64,000 nt of DNA, from contig JAJPKQ010000041.1 of the NCBI GenBank assembly GCA_021323635.1, positions 62,001-126,000 of the forward strand. Direction: 5' to 3'. A program made the position numbers and the translations under genes. Of the stretch, positions 33,232 to 41,716 are shown in pieces. The notes beneath the pieces are model-generated. The model did no database searches and was not told the origin of the DNA. It saw only the letters and a list, made by a program, of their open reading frames with translations. The stretch comes from a bacterium. GTDB taxonomy: Bacteria > Actinomycetota > Thermoleophilia > Solirubrobacterales > Solirubrobacteraceae. The stretch's first letter is position 1. Each line of letters starts with the position of its first letter.

Positions 33232-34431
33232 ATGAGGCCGCCCGCCCACGCGCTTGCGCCGCTCCTGCCAGCTCTGATCGCCGGCAGCCTGCTGGCAGGC
33301 TGCGGCAAGACAAGCGTCGTCGTCATCCACTCGGGCAGCCTCAACCCGGTCGCCCCGGTGGCGCCGGCAGGGGCGGCCGGGCAGATCACCAAGAACACCA
33401 CACGCCTGGGCGGCACGACCCAGATCGCCGATGCCGCAGCGATCGCAAGCGCCGTGCACCCGGGGCTGGTCGCCTCGCAGCGCCCCGCTGCGGCGCTCCT
33501 GATCAACTCCGCCGAGCTGCCCCTGGCGCTCGCTGCCGCAGTTCTCGCAGGCCCGCCGCTGCACGCTCCGATCCTCTATGGCACCGGCGCCGAAGTGCCT
33601 GCGGAAACGGAAACCGCGCTCTCTGCGATGCGCCCGACCGGCACGGGCGTGCCAGAAGGCGCGCAGCTGCTTGAGGCCGGCGGCGCCGCGACGCCGCGCG
33701 GCTACCGCGCCCGCTCGCTGCCGGGCTCAAGCGAGGAAGAAGTCGCAGAGCAGATCGCGAAGCTTCTTGAAGGGCTGCGCGGACACGCTCCCGCGGCGCT
33801 GCTGATCGTGAACGTCGAAGCGGCGCCCGCCTTCGCGCTTCCCGCGGCCGGCCTTGCGGCGGCCTTCTCGGCGCCGATCCTCTTTGCGCGCCGCGAAGCG
33901 ATCCCGCCTGCGACGCGCGCCTACCTCGCGCAGCTCAAGAGCGCTCCGACGCTCTACCTGATCGGTCCGCGCAGCGTGCTCGGCGAAGGGCTTGCCCACA
34001 AGCTCTCCCGCTATGGCCATGTGCGGCGGATCGCCGGCGAAACGCCCGCTGAAGAGGCGATCGCGGTGGCGCGCTTCTCCGAAGGGTCGTTTGGCTTCGG
34101 CGTCCAGGAACCGGGCCATGGCCTGATCTTCGTCAACGCGCAGAGGCCGCTCGACGCGCCGGCGGCGGCGGCGCTCTCGGCAAGCGGCGACTTCGGCCCG
34201 ATCCTGCTCCTGGAAGGGCAGAGCGCGCTGCCCGCGCCGCTCTCCGGCTACCTGGAAGACATCCGCGGCGCCTACTCCGCGCAGGTCCCGCCCGTCCGCA
34301 GCCTTTACAATCACGGCTGGATCATCGGCGGAGCCGACTCGATCTCCGTCGCCGTGCAGGATGAAATCGATGCGCTGCTTGAGATCACAGAACGCCAGAG
34401 CGCCACGCCCTCGCCCGCTTATGTGCCCTGA
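33232..34431 (+). CDS. Lipoprotein with putative cell-wall-binding (CWB2-like) repeats
   Basis: The 399-residue protein has a lipoprotein signal, LLPALIAGSLLAGC, with the lipidated cysteine near residue 23. Three related units follow, e.g. AALLINSAELPLALAAAVLA with APILYGTGAEVP, AALLIVNVEAAPAFALPAAG with APILFARREAIP, and GLIFVNAQRPLDAPAAAALS with GPILLLEGQSALP. The order 'LLI/FVN...ALAAA.LA...APIL' is that of cell wall binding repeat 2 (PF04122). ATG 33232 is chosen for the signal; upstream codons overlap the riboswitch. The gene is divergent from the NlpC/P60 gene. Hand counting gives about 18 GAA and 5 GAG glutamate codons. Confidence 0.78.
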   Translation: MRPPAHALAPLLPALIAGSLLAGCGKTSVVVIHSGSLNPVAPVAPAGAAGQITKNTTRLGGTTQIADAAAIASAVHPGLVASQRPAAALLINSAELPLALAAAVLAGPPLHAPILYGTGAEVPAETETALSAMRPTGTGVPEGAQLLEAGGAATPRGYRARSLPGSSEEEVAEQIAKLLEGLRGHAPAALLIVNVEAAPAFALPAAGLAAAFSAPILFARREAIPPATRAYLAQLKSAPTLYLIGPRSVLGEGLAHKLSRYGHVRRIAGETPAEEAIAVARFSEGSFGFGVQEPGHGLIFVNAQRPLDAPAAAALSASGDFGPILLLEGQSALPAPLSGYLEDIRGAYSAQVPPVRSLYNHGWIIGGADSISVAVQDEIDALLEITERQSATPSPAYVP

Positions 34432-34476
34432 GAGCGCCTCCAGCATGTGCGGTGCGCCGGCGGCGGTGGGGCGACC

Positions 34477-34767
34477 ATGAGCGGGTCAGAGAGCCCGGAG
34501 CTGCTCGCCAAGCGCGCAAGCGGCGAGGTCTCCGTCGAGGACGTGCGCGCGCTGACGGGCGCCTCCACGCCGCACTTTGCGCTGCAGCTTGCCGAACGGA
34601 TCAGCGCGCTGATCGCGCCGCTGCCCGCCGATCACCCGGCGCGAGTCGAGGGCGAGCGCGAGCTCGCGCGCCTGCAGGCGATCGCCTTCCACGGCGAGGA
34701 GCGCGACGAGCGCCCGCCGAGCCTCGCCGAGGGCTACGAGCGGCCCCTGCCCTCGCTCGCGCCGTAG
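34477..34767 (+). CDS. Small hypothetical protein
   Basis: The 96-residue protein reads MSGSESPELLAKRASGEVSV, then EDVRALTGASTPHFALQLAE and ends ERPLPSLAP. It is mostly helical and hydrophilic with no known motif. It lies 45 bases after the lipoprotein gene in the same direction, so it may be co-transcribed. Its 3' end overlaps the convergent membrane-protein gene by about 34 bases. Function unknown. Confidence 0.6.
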   Translation: MSGSESPELLAKRASGEVSVEDVRALTGASTPHFALQLAERISALIAPLPADHPARVEGERELARLQAIAFHGEERDERPPSLAEGYERPLPSLAP

Positions 34768-35261
34768 CGCTCGCGTGCGGCAAGCAGGCGCTCGCGCTCG
34801 GCGAGGAAGCGCGCGCGCAGGTGCGTGAAGAGGCCATAGAGCAGCGCCGCGTCAAGGATCAGCAGCGCCAGGTTCGCTTCGCGCGGGACGCTCGTGAAGG
34901 CGCCCGCGATCAGGATCACGGAGCTGTGCAGGAGCACCACCGGGATCAGCGCCAGCAGCAGCGCGTGGGAGCGATAGCCGCTGAAGTGCTCGCGAAACGA
35001 GTACTCGGCGGTGCCCAGCAGCGCCGCTGCGGCGCCGGCGATCAACGCGGGCGCCGAGCGGCTCGGCGACCCGGAGAGAGCGCCGATCGCAAAAGCGACC
35101 ACACCGGCCACGATCAGCAGCTCCGCGAGCGGCACCGGGTGCCAGAGCGGTCGTGGCCGCCGCAGCGGTCGCGGGCCGGTGCCCGCCGCCGGGGGCCCCG
35201 CGCGCCCCTGCCGCCCGGCCGCAGGCGCCTGCTGCGATCGCCGCTGCCGCTGCGCTGCCAT
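34734..35261 (-). CDS. Four-helix membrane protein of unknown function
   Basis: The 175-residue protein has a basic, proline-rich N terminus (PAAGRQGRAGPPAAGTGPRP) and four hydrophobic helices: LAELLIVAGVVAFAIGALSG, ALIAGAAAALLGTAEY, HALLLALIPVVLLHSSVILI and LALLILDAALLYGLF. The C terminus (RARFLAERERLLAARERYGA) is an amphipathic charged helix. No transporter or enzyme signature is seen. It is divergent from the enolase-superfamily gene, with only about 20 bases between the two starts. Confidence 0.65.
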   Translation of the reverse strand: MAAQRQRRSQQAPAAGRQGRAGPPAAGTGPRPLRRPRPLWHPVPLAELLIVAGVVAFAIGALSGSPSRSAPALIAGAAAALLGTAEYSFREHFSGYRSHALLLALIPVVLLHSSVILIAGAFTSVPREANLALLILDAALLYGLFTHLRARFLAERERLLAARERYGASEGRGRS

Positions 35262-35282
35262 GCGACTAAGCTGGCCGGCGAG

Positions 35283-36458
35283 ATGAGCGGCGGAGGTCAG
35301 ATGGAGAGCTCACAGGCGCCGATCGTACACCGCCGGGTGCACCCCGAGCGCCGGGATGCGCTGCTGGCGCTGCCGCTGCGCATCCGCAGCTACTCGATCC
35401 GGCTGCTCTGCGCGGAGGTCTCAAGCGGCTTCATGCGCAAGACCACGATCTTCACGCTGCAGGGGCCGCGCGAGGAAGGGATCGGCGAAGACGTCACCTA
35501 CGACGCGATCGACCACGAGCGCCTGCTGGCCGCGCACCTGCGTGGCGATCAGCGCGCGCCGCAAGCAACCGAGCAGGGCACCCTCGAAGCCCCCGGCAGC
35601 TGCTTCGCGCTCGCCGGAGAGCACACCCTTGGCTCCTTCTGCGCCCACAGCGAGACGCTCGACCTCTTCCCGACGGCGCCCGAGCGCGAGGTCTCCCGCC
35701 GCTACCGGCTGTGGGCGCTGCACTCCGCGGCGCTCGACCTGGCGCTGCGCGAAGCCTCGCTCTCGCTGCACGCAGCGCTATGCATCGAGCCGCGGCCGCT
35801 GCGCTTCTTAGTCTCGCTGCGCCTCGGCGAGCCGCCCTCGATCGAGCCCCTGCAGAAGCGCCTTGCAGGCCACCCGACCCTGACCTTCAAGCTCGACCCC
35901 ACCAGCTCCTGGGACCAGGAGCTGATCGCGCAGCTGCAGGCGACCGCTGCGGTGGAGTCGCTTGACTTCAAGGCCTTCTACCGCGGCACGGTGGTCGACC
36001 AGCCCGCAGACCCCGACCTCTACCGGCGCGTGCTCGCGGCCTTCCCGAGCGCCTGGATCGAGGACCCCGCGCCCGAGCGATCGCTCGCCGAGATCCTCGC
36101 TCCCCACCGCGCCCGCTGCTCCTACGACGCGCCGATCCACTCGGTCGCCGACATCGAGGCGCTGCCGCAGCGGCCGGGCATGGTCAACATCAAGCCCTCG
36201 CGCCTGGGCAGCCTCACGAACCTGCTCGACGCCTACGACTACTGCGCCGCGCGCGGGATCGGCAACTACGGCGGCGGGCAGTTCGAGCTGGGGCCCGGGC
36301 GCGGCCAGATCCAGTATCTAGCCTCGCTCTTTCACCCCGATGCCCCCAACGACGTCGCCCCCGCCGGCTACAACCTCCCCGAGCCGCCATCCGCACTGCC
36401 CGACAGCCCGCTTGAGCCGCAGCTTGAGCCGATCGGCTTCCGCTGGGCAGGCGACTAG
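35283..36458 (+). CDS. Enolase-superfamily (mandelate racemase/OSBS-like) protein
   Basis: The 391-residue protein has a C-terminal barrel with ordered acid/base residues: LTFKLDPTSSW, VESLDFKAFYRG (second strand lysine), AWIEDPAPER (third metal acid), CSYDAPIHSVAD and MVNIKPSRLGSLTNLLDAYD (late lysine). It ends GNYGGGQFELGPGRGQIQYL. This ordering is that of enolase-superfamily enzymes, but the N-terminal part (MESSQAPIVHRRVHPERR) is atypical and the LDFK lysine arrangement differs from classic OSBS and dipeptide epimerase. The substrate is unknown. ATG 35283 is chosen; the long upstream frame is antisense to the membrane protein gene. Confidence 0.65.
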   Translation: MSGGGQMESSQAPIVHRRVHPERRDALLALPLRIRSYSIRLLCAEVSSGFMRKTTIFTLQGPREEGIGEDVTYDAIDHERLLAAHLRGDQRAPQATEQGTLEAPGSCFALAGEHTLGSFCAHSETLDLFPTAPEREVSRRYRLWALHSAALDLALREASLSLHAALCIEPRPLRFLVSLRLGEPPSIEPLQKRLAGHPTLTFKLDPTSSWDQELIAQLQATAAVESLDFKAFYRGTVVDQPADPDLYRRVLAAFPSAWIEDPAPERSLAEILAPHRARCSYDAPIHSVADIEALPQRPGMVNIKPSRLGSLTNLLDAYDYCAARGIGNYGGGQFELGPGRGQIQYLASLFHPDAPNDVAPAGYNLPEPPSALPDSPLEPQLEPIGFRWAGD

Positions 36459-36615
36459 CGGACCCTGAGACCCGGCTGGATCTGCAATCGCACCTCAGGC
36501 GGCGACCGCACACCGCCCGCGAGCGGCCGCGAACGCATGGGGCGAGGCCAGCGCACAGCGCGGCGGCGATGTGACGCTGCGCAGGCCTGCCGGCAGCAAA
36601 CAAGAGGTGATGGTG

Positions 36616-36876
36616 ATGCGTCAGGAAGTATGCGTGAGGCGTACCACGATCATGCTGCCCGAGGAGACCGACGCCCGTTTGCGGCCGGAGGCGCGCAGGC
36701 GCGGCACCTCGGTTGCCGCGGTCGCCAGGGAGGCGATCGAGAAGCAGCTGCCGCCGCAGCCTGAGGGGCGCTTGAGCTTCTTCGCAGTGGGCGACGGCTC
36801 GCCGCGCAACGCCTCTGAGCGCGTCGATGAGCTGGTCGGCAAGAGCGTGCGCCGCCGCCGGGCGGCACGCTCATAG
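36616..36876 (+). CDS. VapB-type antitoxin (ribbon-helix-helix)
   Basis: The 86-residue protein has a short DNA-binding start, RTTIMLPEETDARLRPEARR then RGTSVAAVAREAIEKQL, the ribbon-helix-helix pattern of many VapB antitoxins, and a C-terminal toxin-wrapping tail (SPRNASERVDELVGKSVRRR). ATG 36616 follows AGAGG by 8 bases; ATG 36610 is too close. Its TAG is one base before the GTG of the PIN gene, the normal order and spacing of a VapBC module. Confidence 0.85.
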   Translation: MRQEVCVRRTTIMLPEETDARLRPEARRRGTSVAAVAREAIEKQLPPQPEGRLSFFAVGDGSPRNASERVDELVGKSVRRRRAARS

Positions 36877-36877
36877 C

Positions 36878-37288
36878 GTGCTGATCGTCGACGCCGGCGT
36901 CCTCTATGCGTCGGCGGCCAAGCGCGACAAAAACCACGAGCGCTCCGTCGCCCTGCTCTCCGCCGGCGCCCGACCTCTGCTCGTTCCGGCGCTCGTGCGG
37001 ACGGAGGTTTCCTATCTGCTGTGCGATCGCATCGGCGCTCACGCCGAGGTTGCGTTTGCGCGTGCGCTCGCGAACGCTGAGCTTGTCGTCGAGCCGGTGC
37101 TCGACTCCGACTGGCCCCGCATCGCCGAGCTGATGGAGCAGTACCGCGACCTGCCACTGGGGATGGTGGACGCCTCGGTGATCGCGCTGGCCGAGCGCCG
37201 CAACGCAGCGATGATCGCCACGCTCGACCATCGGCGTTTTGGTGTGGTCAGGCCGCAGCACGTCGCGGCGTTCACCCTGGTCCCCTGA
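36878..37288 (+). CDS. VapC-type PIN-domain ribonuclease toxin
   Basis: The 136-residue PIN protein has the acidic residues of the active site: VLIVDAGVLYASA (Asp), LVRTEVSYLLCDR (Glu), PLGMVDASVIALAE (Asp) and ATLDHRRFGVV (Asp). These cut RNA with Mg2+ or Mn2+ in the VapC family. The GTG at 36878 starts one base after the antitoxin stop, and the frame starting at 36827 lies inside the antitoxin gene. All four catalytic positions are retained, so the toxin is probably active. Confidence 0.88.
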   Translation: MLIVDAGVLYASAAKRDKNHERSVALLSAGARPLLVPALVRTEVSYLLCDRIGAHAEVAFARALANAELVVEPVLDSDWPRIAELMEQYRDLPLGMVDASVIALAERRNAAMIATLDHRRFGVVRPQHVAAFTLVP

Positions 37289-37831
37289 TCGACACGCACC
37301 CGCTCCTCAGCTTCAAGCGCACGCGCCAGCGCCGGATAGCTCGATCGCGGGATCGCTCCTCCCCGAGCGCTCCTTGGCTAAGGGGCGCAGCAGCGCAGTG
37401 CCCGCCGAGCAGAGAGCGAGCGCTCAGAGCAGCGGCGCCAGATCGGCCAGGAGCTTCTGCTTGCGGTCGCTGCTGCCGATGCGCTCCGAATCAGAGTGAG
37501 GGGTTGACGGCGCCACCGGCTGCGGTGGCGCAGGATACGGCGGCGGCGGTGCATCGAGCGCCTGCGCGGAGGTGATCCCCCACGGCTTCTGCCAGGCAGG
37601 CGAGCAGCGCTCCTGCGCCCACTGCAAGAGCTCTTGCAGCAGCAGGAGCGCAGCGCAACTCGCCGTAGGCTCCGCGGTTGGCAGCAGCAAAGCAGCGCAT
37701 CCCGCGCGACGCTGCAGTGGCGGCCGCGCGGGCGGCGCCGCTCAGGACATCAATGCGTCCGCGCTGCCACCCGGCGCCTGTTGGCGCGCGGCGGCAAGAC
37801 CGAGAGTAGGCGGGTTGAAGGAGTGCAACGC
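37289..37831. other. Intergenic stretch of 543 bases with one strong hairpin
   Basis: No convincing gene is seen; the ORFs present on both strands have shadow composition. A perfect 8-bp inverted repeat, GCGCCACC (37510-37517) and GGTGGCGC (37524-37531), with a 6-base loop could be a terminator for vapC or part of the 5' region of the next gene. Just before 37832 GAAGGAG gives the SD for that gene. I find no known riboswitch or tRNA. Confidence 0.4.
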
Positions 37832-39481
37832 TTGAGATCGCAGACAAGGACGGGTGTGGTCGCAGCCGCAAGCGCTGCGCTGTTGAGCGCCCTTGCGCTG
37901 GTCGGCGCCGCGGCCGCGCCGGCCCGCTCGGCTGCGCCACAGCGCGGAGGCGGCGCCCCCGCCTCCGGCGGCACGCGCTCTCAGGCCGCCGCCGACCCGG
38001 CGCATTCGGGCGGCGCCAAGGCGGGCACAAGCAGCGGCCGCGCCGATCCCCAGCGCGTGGCCGCACGCAGCAGGCGTCGTCGCGCACGCATCCGCCGCGC
38101 GGTGGCGCCGCTGATCACAAAGGCGCGCTGCGTGCCGGCGGGCGAATGCGCCACCCGCATCCACTTCGTCTCGGCGGGCGGGCTGCTGAAGCTTGAAGGG
38201 CGCGGGCTGCACGCCGGACTGCGCGTGCTCTTCCCCGCCTACCCGCGCGCCAAGATCAGCAGCAGCTCGCCACGCTCGCTGCTGCGCCCAAGCGCGCTTG
38301 GGCTGATCGTGCAGGTGCCGCGCAACGCGCACACCGGCAAGATCCTCGTGCTCGGGCCAGGCCGCCTGCACTCGAACCTGTTCGGGCCGATCTACGTCGT
38401 CGACCACAAGCTGCACCCGCCCAAGCCCAAGCCCGCCCCGGTCGCCGCGCCCGCGCCCGCGCCCGCGCCCGGCCCCACCTCGGCCGCGGGCACGCCCTTT
38501 GCCGGCCAGGGCATGTGGATCTGGGAACTCTCGCGCTCATCGAACGGCGACGTCGCGGAAATCGTCGCTCAGGCGCGCGCGGCGGACATCACCACGCTGT
38601 TCATAAAGTCCGCTGACGGCAACAGCTACTGGAGCCAGTTCTCCCCTGCCCTCCTCGGCGAACTGAAGGCCGCCGGCCTGCATGTCTGCGGCTGGCAGTA
38701 CGTCTACGGCTCAAACCCGATCGGCGAGGCCGAAGCTGGCGCGCAGGCGGCCGCAAACGGCGCCGAATGCCTTGTGATCGACGCCGAGAGCCAGTACGAA
38801 GGGCGCTACGCCGCCGCCCAGACCTACATCGAAACGCTGCGCGCGAAGGTCGGCCCAAGCTACCCGCTCGGCCTCACCTCCTTCCCCTACGTCGACTACC
38901 ACGAGTCGCTGCCCTACTCCGTCTTCCTGGGCCCGGGCGGCGCTCAGTTCAACCTCCCGCAGATGTACTGGAAGGACATCGGCATCTCCGTCTCCTACGC
39001 CTACGTCCACACCTTCCAGGAGAACCTGATCTACGGGCGCCCGATCTGCCCGCTGGGCCAGACCTTCCAGAGCCCAGCCGCAGCCGAACTGATCTCCTTC
39101 CGCTCGCTTGCCGTCCCCTACCAGGCCTGCGGCGGCGTCTCCTTCTGGGACTGGCAGGAAACGACCGCGCGCGGCTGGGCGGCGCTGGCGGCGCCGCTGG
39201 AAGCAAGCCCGCCGATCCCCCAGCCCGAGCTGACCTCGCCGCTGCTCAAGGAAGGCGCCAAGGGCGACCAGGTGCTGTGGATGCAGGAGCACCTCGCCAG
39301 CGCGATCGCAACCCAGCCGACCAACGGCATCTTCGAAGCGGTCACCGCGGCCAACCTGCGCGCCTTCCAGAGCGCCCACAGCCTGCCTGCAAGCGGCGAA
39401 ACCGATCCGTCGACGTGGGCGGCGCTGCTGGCGCTCGCGCCGGTGGCGGTGCACTGGACAGGCGCCGGCCCGCAGGGCTAG
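37832..39481 (+). CDS. Secreted protein with TIM-barrel-like and peptidoglycan-binding domains
   Basis: The 549-residue protein has a signal peptide (VVAAASAALLSALALVGAAA), a basic/Gly-rich spacer and a beta domain (about 115-205, LLKLEGRGLHAGLRVLFPAY) that may be IPT/TIG-like. A PAP/APAP linker (about 210-228) follows, then a glycosidase-like domain: GMWIWELSRSSNGDVAEIVA, GWQYVYGSNPIGEAEAG, CLVIDAESQYEGRYAAAQ and VSFWDWQE. The last 70 residues form a PG_binding_1 domain (LLKEGAKGDQVLWMQEHLAS then LRAFQSAHSLPASGETDPST). Possible acid residues are in CLVIDAESQ. TTG 37832 follows GAAGGAG by 8 bases. Probable role: cell-wall-bound hydrolase. Confidence 0.78.
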   Translation: MRSQTRTGVVAAASAALLSALALVGAAAAPARSAAPQRGGGAPASGGTRSQAAADPAHSGGAKAGTSSGRADPQRVAARSRRRRARIRRAVAPLITKARCVPAGECATRIHFVSAGGLLKLEGRGLHAGLRVLFPAYPRAKISSSSPRSLLRPSALGLIVQVPRNAHTGKILVLGPGRLHSNLFGPIYVVDHKLHPPKPKPAPVAAPAPAPAPGPTSAAGTPFAGQGMWIWELSRSSNGDVAEIVAQARAADITTLFIKSADGNSYWSQFSPALLGELKAAGLHVCGWQYVYGSNPIGEAEAGAQAAANGAECLVIDAESQYEGRYAAAQTYIETLRAKVGPSYPLGLTSFPYVDYHESLPYSVFLGPGGAQFNLPQMYWKDIGISVSYAYVHTFQENLIYGRPICPLGQTFQSPAAAELISFRSLAVPYQACGGVSFWDWQETTARGWAALAAPLEASPPIPQPELTSPLLKEGAKGDQVLWMQEHLASAIATQPTNGIFEAVTAANLRAFQSAHSLPASGETDPSTWAALLALAPVAVHWTGAGPQG

Positions 39482-39483
39482 CC

Positions 39484-40656
39484 CTACAGGCGCTGGATCA
39501 GCGTCCCAGTTCCCAGGCCGCCGCCGCAGCACATCGTCACCAGGCCAAGCTCCTTGTCGGAGCGCTCGAGCTCGTGCAGGAGCGTCGTGATCAAGCGCGC
39601 CCCGGTGGAGCCGAGCGGATGCCCCAGCGCCATCGCGCCGCCGTTGACGTTCACGCGCTCCATGTCCGGATCCAGCTCGCGCCGCCAGGCGGCGACCACC
39701 GGCGCAAAGGCCTCGTTGATCTCGATCAGATCGATGTCGGAGATCGCCATCGCGTTGCGCTCAAGCAGCCGCTGCGTAGCCGGGATCGGGCCGGTCAGCA
39801 TGATCACCGGGTCGACGCCGACGGTCGTCTGGTCGAGGATCCGCGCGCGCGGGTGCACCCCCAGCTCCGCCGCCTTCTGCGCCGACATCAGCAGCACCGC
39901 CGCGGCGCCGTCGGAGATCTGCGAGGAGTTGCCCGCGGTCACCTTGCCGTCCTCCTTGAAGGCGGGCTTGAGCGCCGCAAGCGCCTCGAGGCTCGTGTCG
40001 GGGCGGATGCCCTGGTCGGCGACAAAGGTGTCGCCGTTGACCGCAAAGGGGATGATCTCGCGCTCGAAGCGCCCCTCGACGGTCGCCCGGTGAGCGAGCT
40101 GATGGGAGCGCAGCGCCAGCTCGTCAAGCTCCGAGCGGGGGATCTCCCAGCGGTCGGCGATCATCTCCGCGGAGAGCCCCTGGGGAATCAGCGCGTGGCG
40201 ATCCATCAGCTCCTTGGGCCACGGGTTGCCCACCTGATCGACCCAGCTGAAGCCCACGCCCATCGGGATGTGACCCATGTGCTCAACGCCGCCGCCGATC
40301 ACCACGTCGTGCACGCCGGCGGCGATCAGCGCGGCGCCGAAGTTCACCGCCTGCTGGGCCGAGCCGCACTGGCGGTCGACGGTCGTCGCCGGCGTCTGCA
40401 CCGGCAGCCCCGCTTGCAGCCAGGCGTTGCGGGCGACGTTGAACATCTGCTCCCCGTACTGCTGCACGCAGCCGGCGATCACATCTTCGACGAGCTCCGC
40501 GGCGATGCCCGCGCGCGCAATCACCTCCGTGAAGCAGGCCCCAAGCAGCTCGTTGGGGTGCGTGTCGCGGTAGTAGCCCTTCTCTTTGTGGCCGCGCCCG
40601 ATCGGCGTGCGCACCGCCTCCACGATCACGACCTCACGCCCAGGATGCTCTTGCAT
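39484..40656 (-). CDS. Thiolase (acetyl-CoA C-acyltransferase)
   Basis: The 390-residue protein has the nucleophilic cysteine in TVDRQCGSAQQA (Cys97), the catalytic NEAFAPV motif, GHPLGSTGAR with the base histidine, and the second cysteine in MCCGGGLGTG. These are the four standard thiolase motifs. It is the thiolytic last step of beta-oxidation, or its reverse. Whether it prefers short or long chains is not visible. It is divergent from the 3-hydroxyacyl-CoA dehydrogenase gene; a dyad lies between them. Confidence 0.93.
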   Translation of the reverse strand: MQEHPGREVVIVEAVRTPIGRGHKEKGYYRDTHPNELLGACFTEVIARAGIAAELVEDVIAGCVQQYGEQMFNVARNAWLQAGLPVQTPATTVDRQCGSAQQAVNFGAALIAAGVHDVVIGGGVEHMGHIPMGVGFSWVDQVGNPWPKELMDRHALIPQGLSAEMIADRWEIPRSELDELALRSHQLAHRATVEGRFEREIIPFAVNGDTFVADQGIRPDTSLEALAALKPAFKEDGKVTAGNSSQISDGAAAVLLMSAQKAAELGVHPRARILDQTTVGVDPVIMLTGPIPATQRLLERNAMAISDIDLIEINEAFAPVVAAWRRELDPDMERVNVNGGAMALGHPLGSTGARLITTLLHELERSDKELGLVTMCCGGGLGTGTLIQRL

Positions 40657-40727
40657 TGATCGATACCCCGTTCCTATGCTCGCCCGCCGTCCGGCGGCTT
40701 CTCTGGCGCGCCCGCTGCAGGCGCCTG

Positions 40728-40743
40728 GATAGCGAATGCTATC
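40728..40743. promoter_or_regulatory. Dyad ATAGC-N4-GCTAT between the thiolase and dehydrogenase genes
   Basis: GATAGCGAATGCTATC is an inverted repeat with 6-base arms and 4 bases between. It lies 72 bases upstream of the thiolase start and 58 bases upstream of the dehydrogenase start, so it could control both. The same 5-base arms and spacing recur at 41654-41667. TetR-family repressors of beta-oxidation genes use sites of this kind; the regulator is not in this window. Confidence 0.55.
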
Positions 40744-40800
40744 GACTCTGCGCGGGGAGGTGAGCGCACAACGCGCGCGCGTGCTCTAACCTGCCCGCCC

Positions 40801-41595
40801 GTGCAGGAGCGACTTGTCATCGTCGGCAGCGGCGCGATCGCCTGCGGCCTGGCCGCGACCGCAGCCCACCACGGGCCCCTGCGGCTGATCGCGCGCTCGG
40901 AGGAGTCCGCGGAGCGAGCGCGGGCGACGGTGACGAAGACGCTTGAGAAGCTTGGCGCCCAGATCGACCCCGAGCACGTGCAGGTGCTGGTCGAGCCGGT
41001 GGACATCTCCGATGCGACCTTCCTTGTGGAGGCGATCGTCGAGCACCACGAGACGAAGGCGGGCGTGCTCTCCGATCTGGAGGCGCAGCTGCCCGAGCAG
41101 GCGCTGATCGCCTCCACCACCTCCTCGCTCTCCGTGCAGGCGCTCGCGGCCGCAAGCGGCCGTCCGGACCGCTTCTGCGGGCTGCACGTATTCAATCCGG
41201 TCACGCGGATGAAGCTGGTCGAGCTCGTCTTCCCGGCGGAGGCCAGCGAGGAGACCCGCGAGCGCGCCCGTGCGCTCTGCGAGACCTTCGAGAAGACCGC
41301 GGTCGAGGTTCCCGACATCCCGGGCTTCGTCGTCAACCGCCTGCTCTTCCCCTACCTCTTCTCGGCGGTGCGCCTGCTTGAAGAGACCGGGATGCCCGCA
41401 GCGGATATCGACACCTGCATGAGGCTCGGCGCAGGCCATCCGATGGGCCCGCTTGCCCTCCTTGACCTCGTCGGCCTTGACGTCTCCAAGGCGATCGGCG
41501 AGGAGATCGGGGCGCAGATCCCCCCGCGCATGGAGGAGCTGATCGCAGCAGGGGCGCTCGGGCGCAAGAGCGGCCGCGGCTTCCTCAGCTACTGA
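40801..41595 (+). CDS. 3-Hydroxyacyl-CoA dehydrogenase (3-hydroxybutyryl-CoA type)
   Basis: The 264-residue protein has the NAD-binding start LVIVGSGAIACGLAATAAHH, the catalytic-site strand GLHVFNPVTRMKLVELVFP (His within LHVFNP, then Glu) and the C-terminal dimer domain with PGFVVNRLLFPYLFSAVRLL and GHPMGPLALLDLVG. It oxidises 3-hydroxyacyl-CoA with NAD+. It is shorter by about 20 residues than FadB2-type enzymes because the N-terminal glycine loop is SGAIA instead of GxGxMG. The GTG start has no clear SD. Confidence 0.88.
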   Translation: MQERLVIVGSGAIACGLAATAAHHGPLRLIARSEESAERARATVTKTLEKLGAQIDPEHVQVLVEPVDISDATFLVEAIVEHHETKAGVLSDLEAQLPEQALIASTTSSLSVQALAAASGRPDRFCGLHVFNPVTRMKLVELVFPAEASEETRERARALCETFEKTAVEVPDIPGFVVNRLLFPYLFSAVRLLEETGMPAADIDTCMRLGAGHPMGPLALLDLVGLDVSKAIGEEIGAQIPPRMEELIAAGALGRKSGRGFLSY

Positions 41596-41653
41596 GCCGC
41601 CGCACGGCTGGCCGCAGACGCGGGGGCCGGGGCGCTGTGGGCGGCGCGCTAGC

Positions 41654-41667
41654 ATAGCGATCGCTAT
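41654..41667. promoter_or_regulatory. Perfect 14-bp palindrome upstream of the acyl-CoA dehydrogenase gene
   Basis: ATAGCGATCGCTAT is a perfect palindrome placed 50 bases before the start of the acyl-CoA dehydrogenase. It shares the arms ATAGC/GCTAT and the 4-base spacer with the dyad at 40728-40743. A shared operator of a fatty-acid regulator is the simplest reading. Confidence 0.6.
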
Positions 41668-41716
41668 CGACGCACGCCGCCAAGCGCGCAGGGCGGCCGA
41701 TCAAGGAGGCTCAACA

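Noticed and set aside
37491..38416. Minus-strand ORFs of about 200 codons opposite the secreted PG-binding protein
   Set aside because: Shadow frames of a strongly biased coding region; no start signal and no family pattern.
38437..38480. Pro/Ala (cccgcgcccg) repeat as a DNA repeat element
   Set aside because: It is an in-frame PAPAP linker between protein domains and not an independent repeat.
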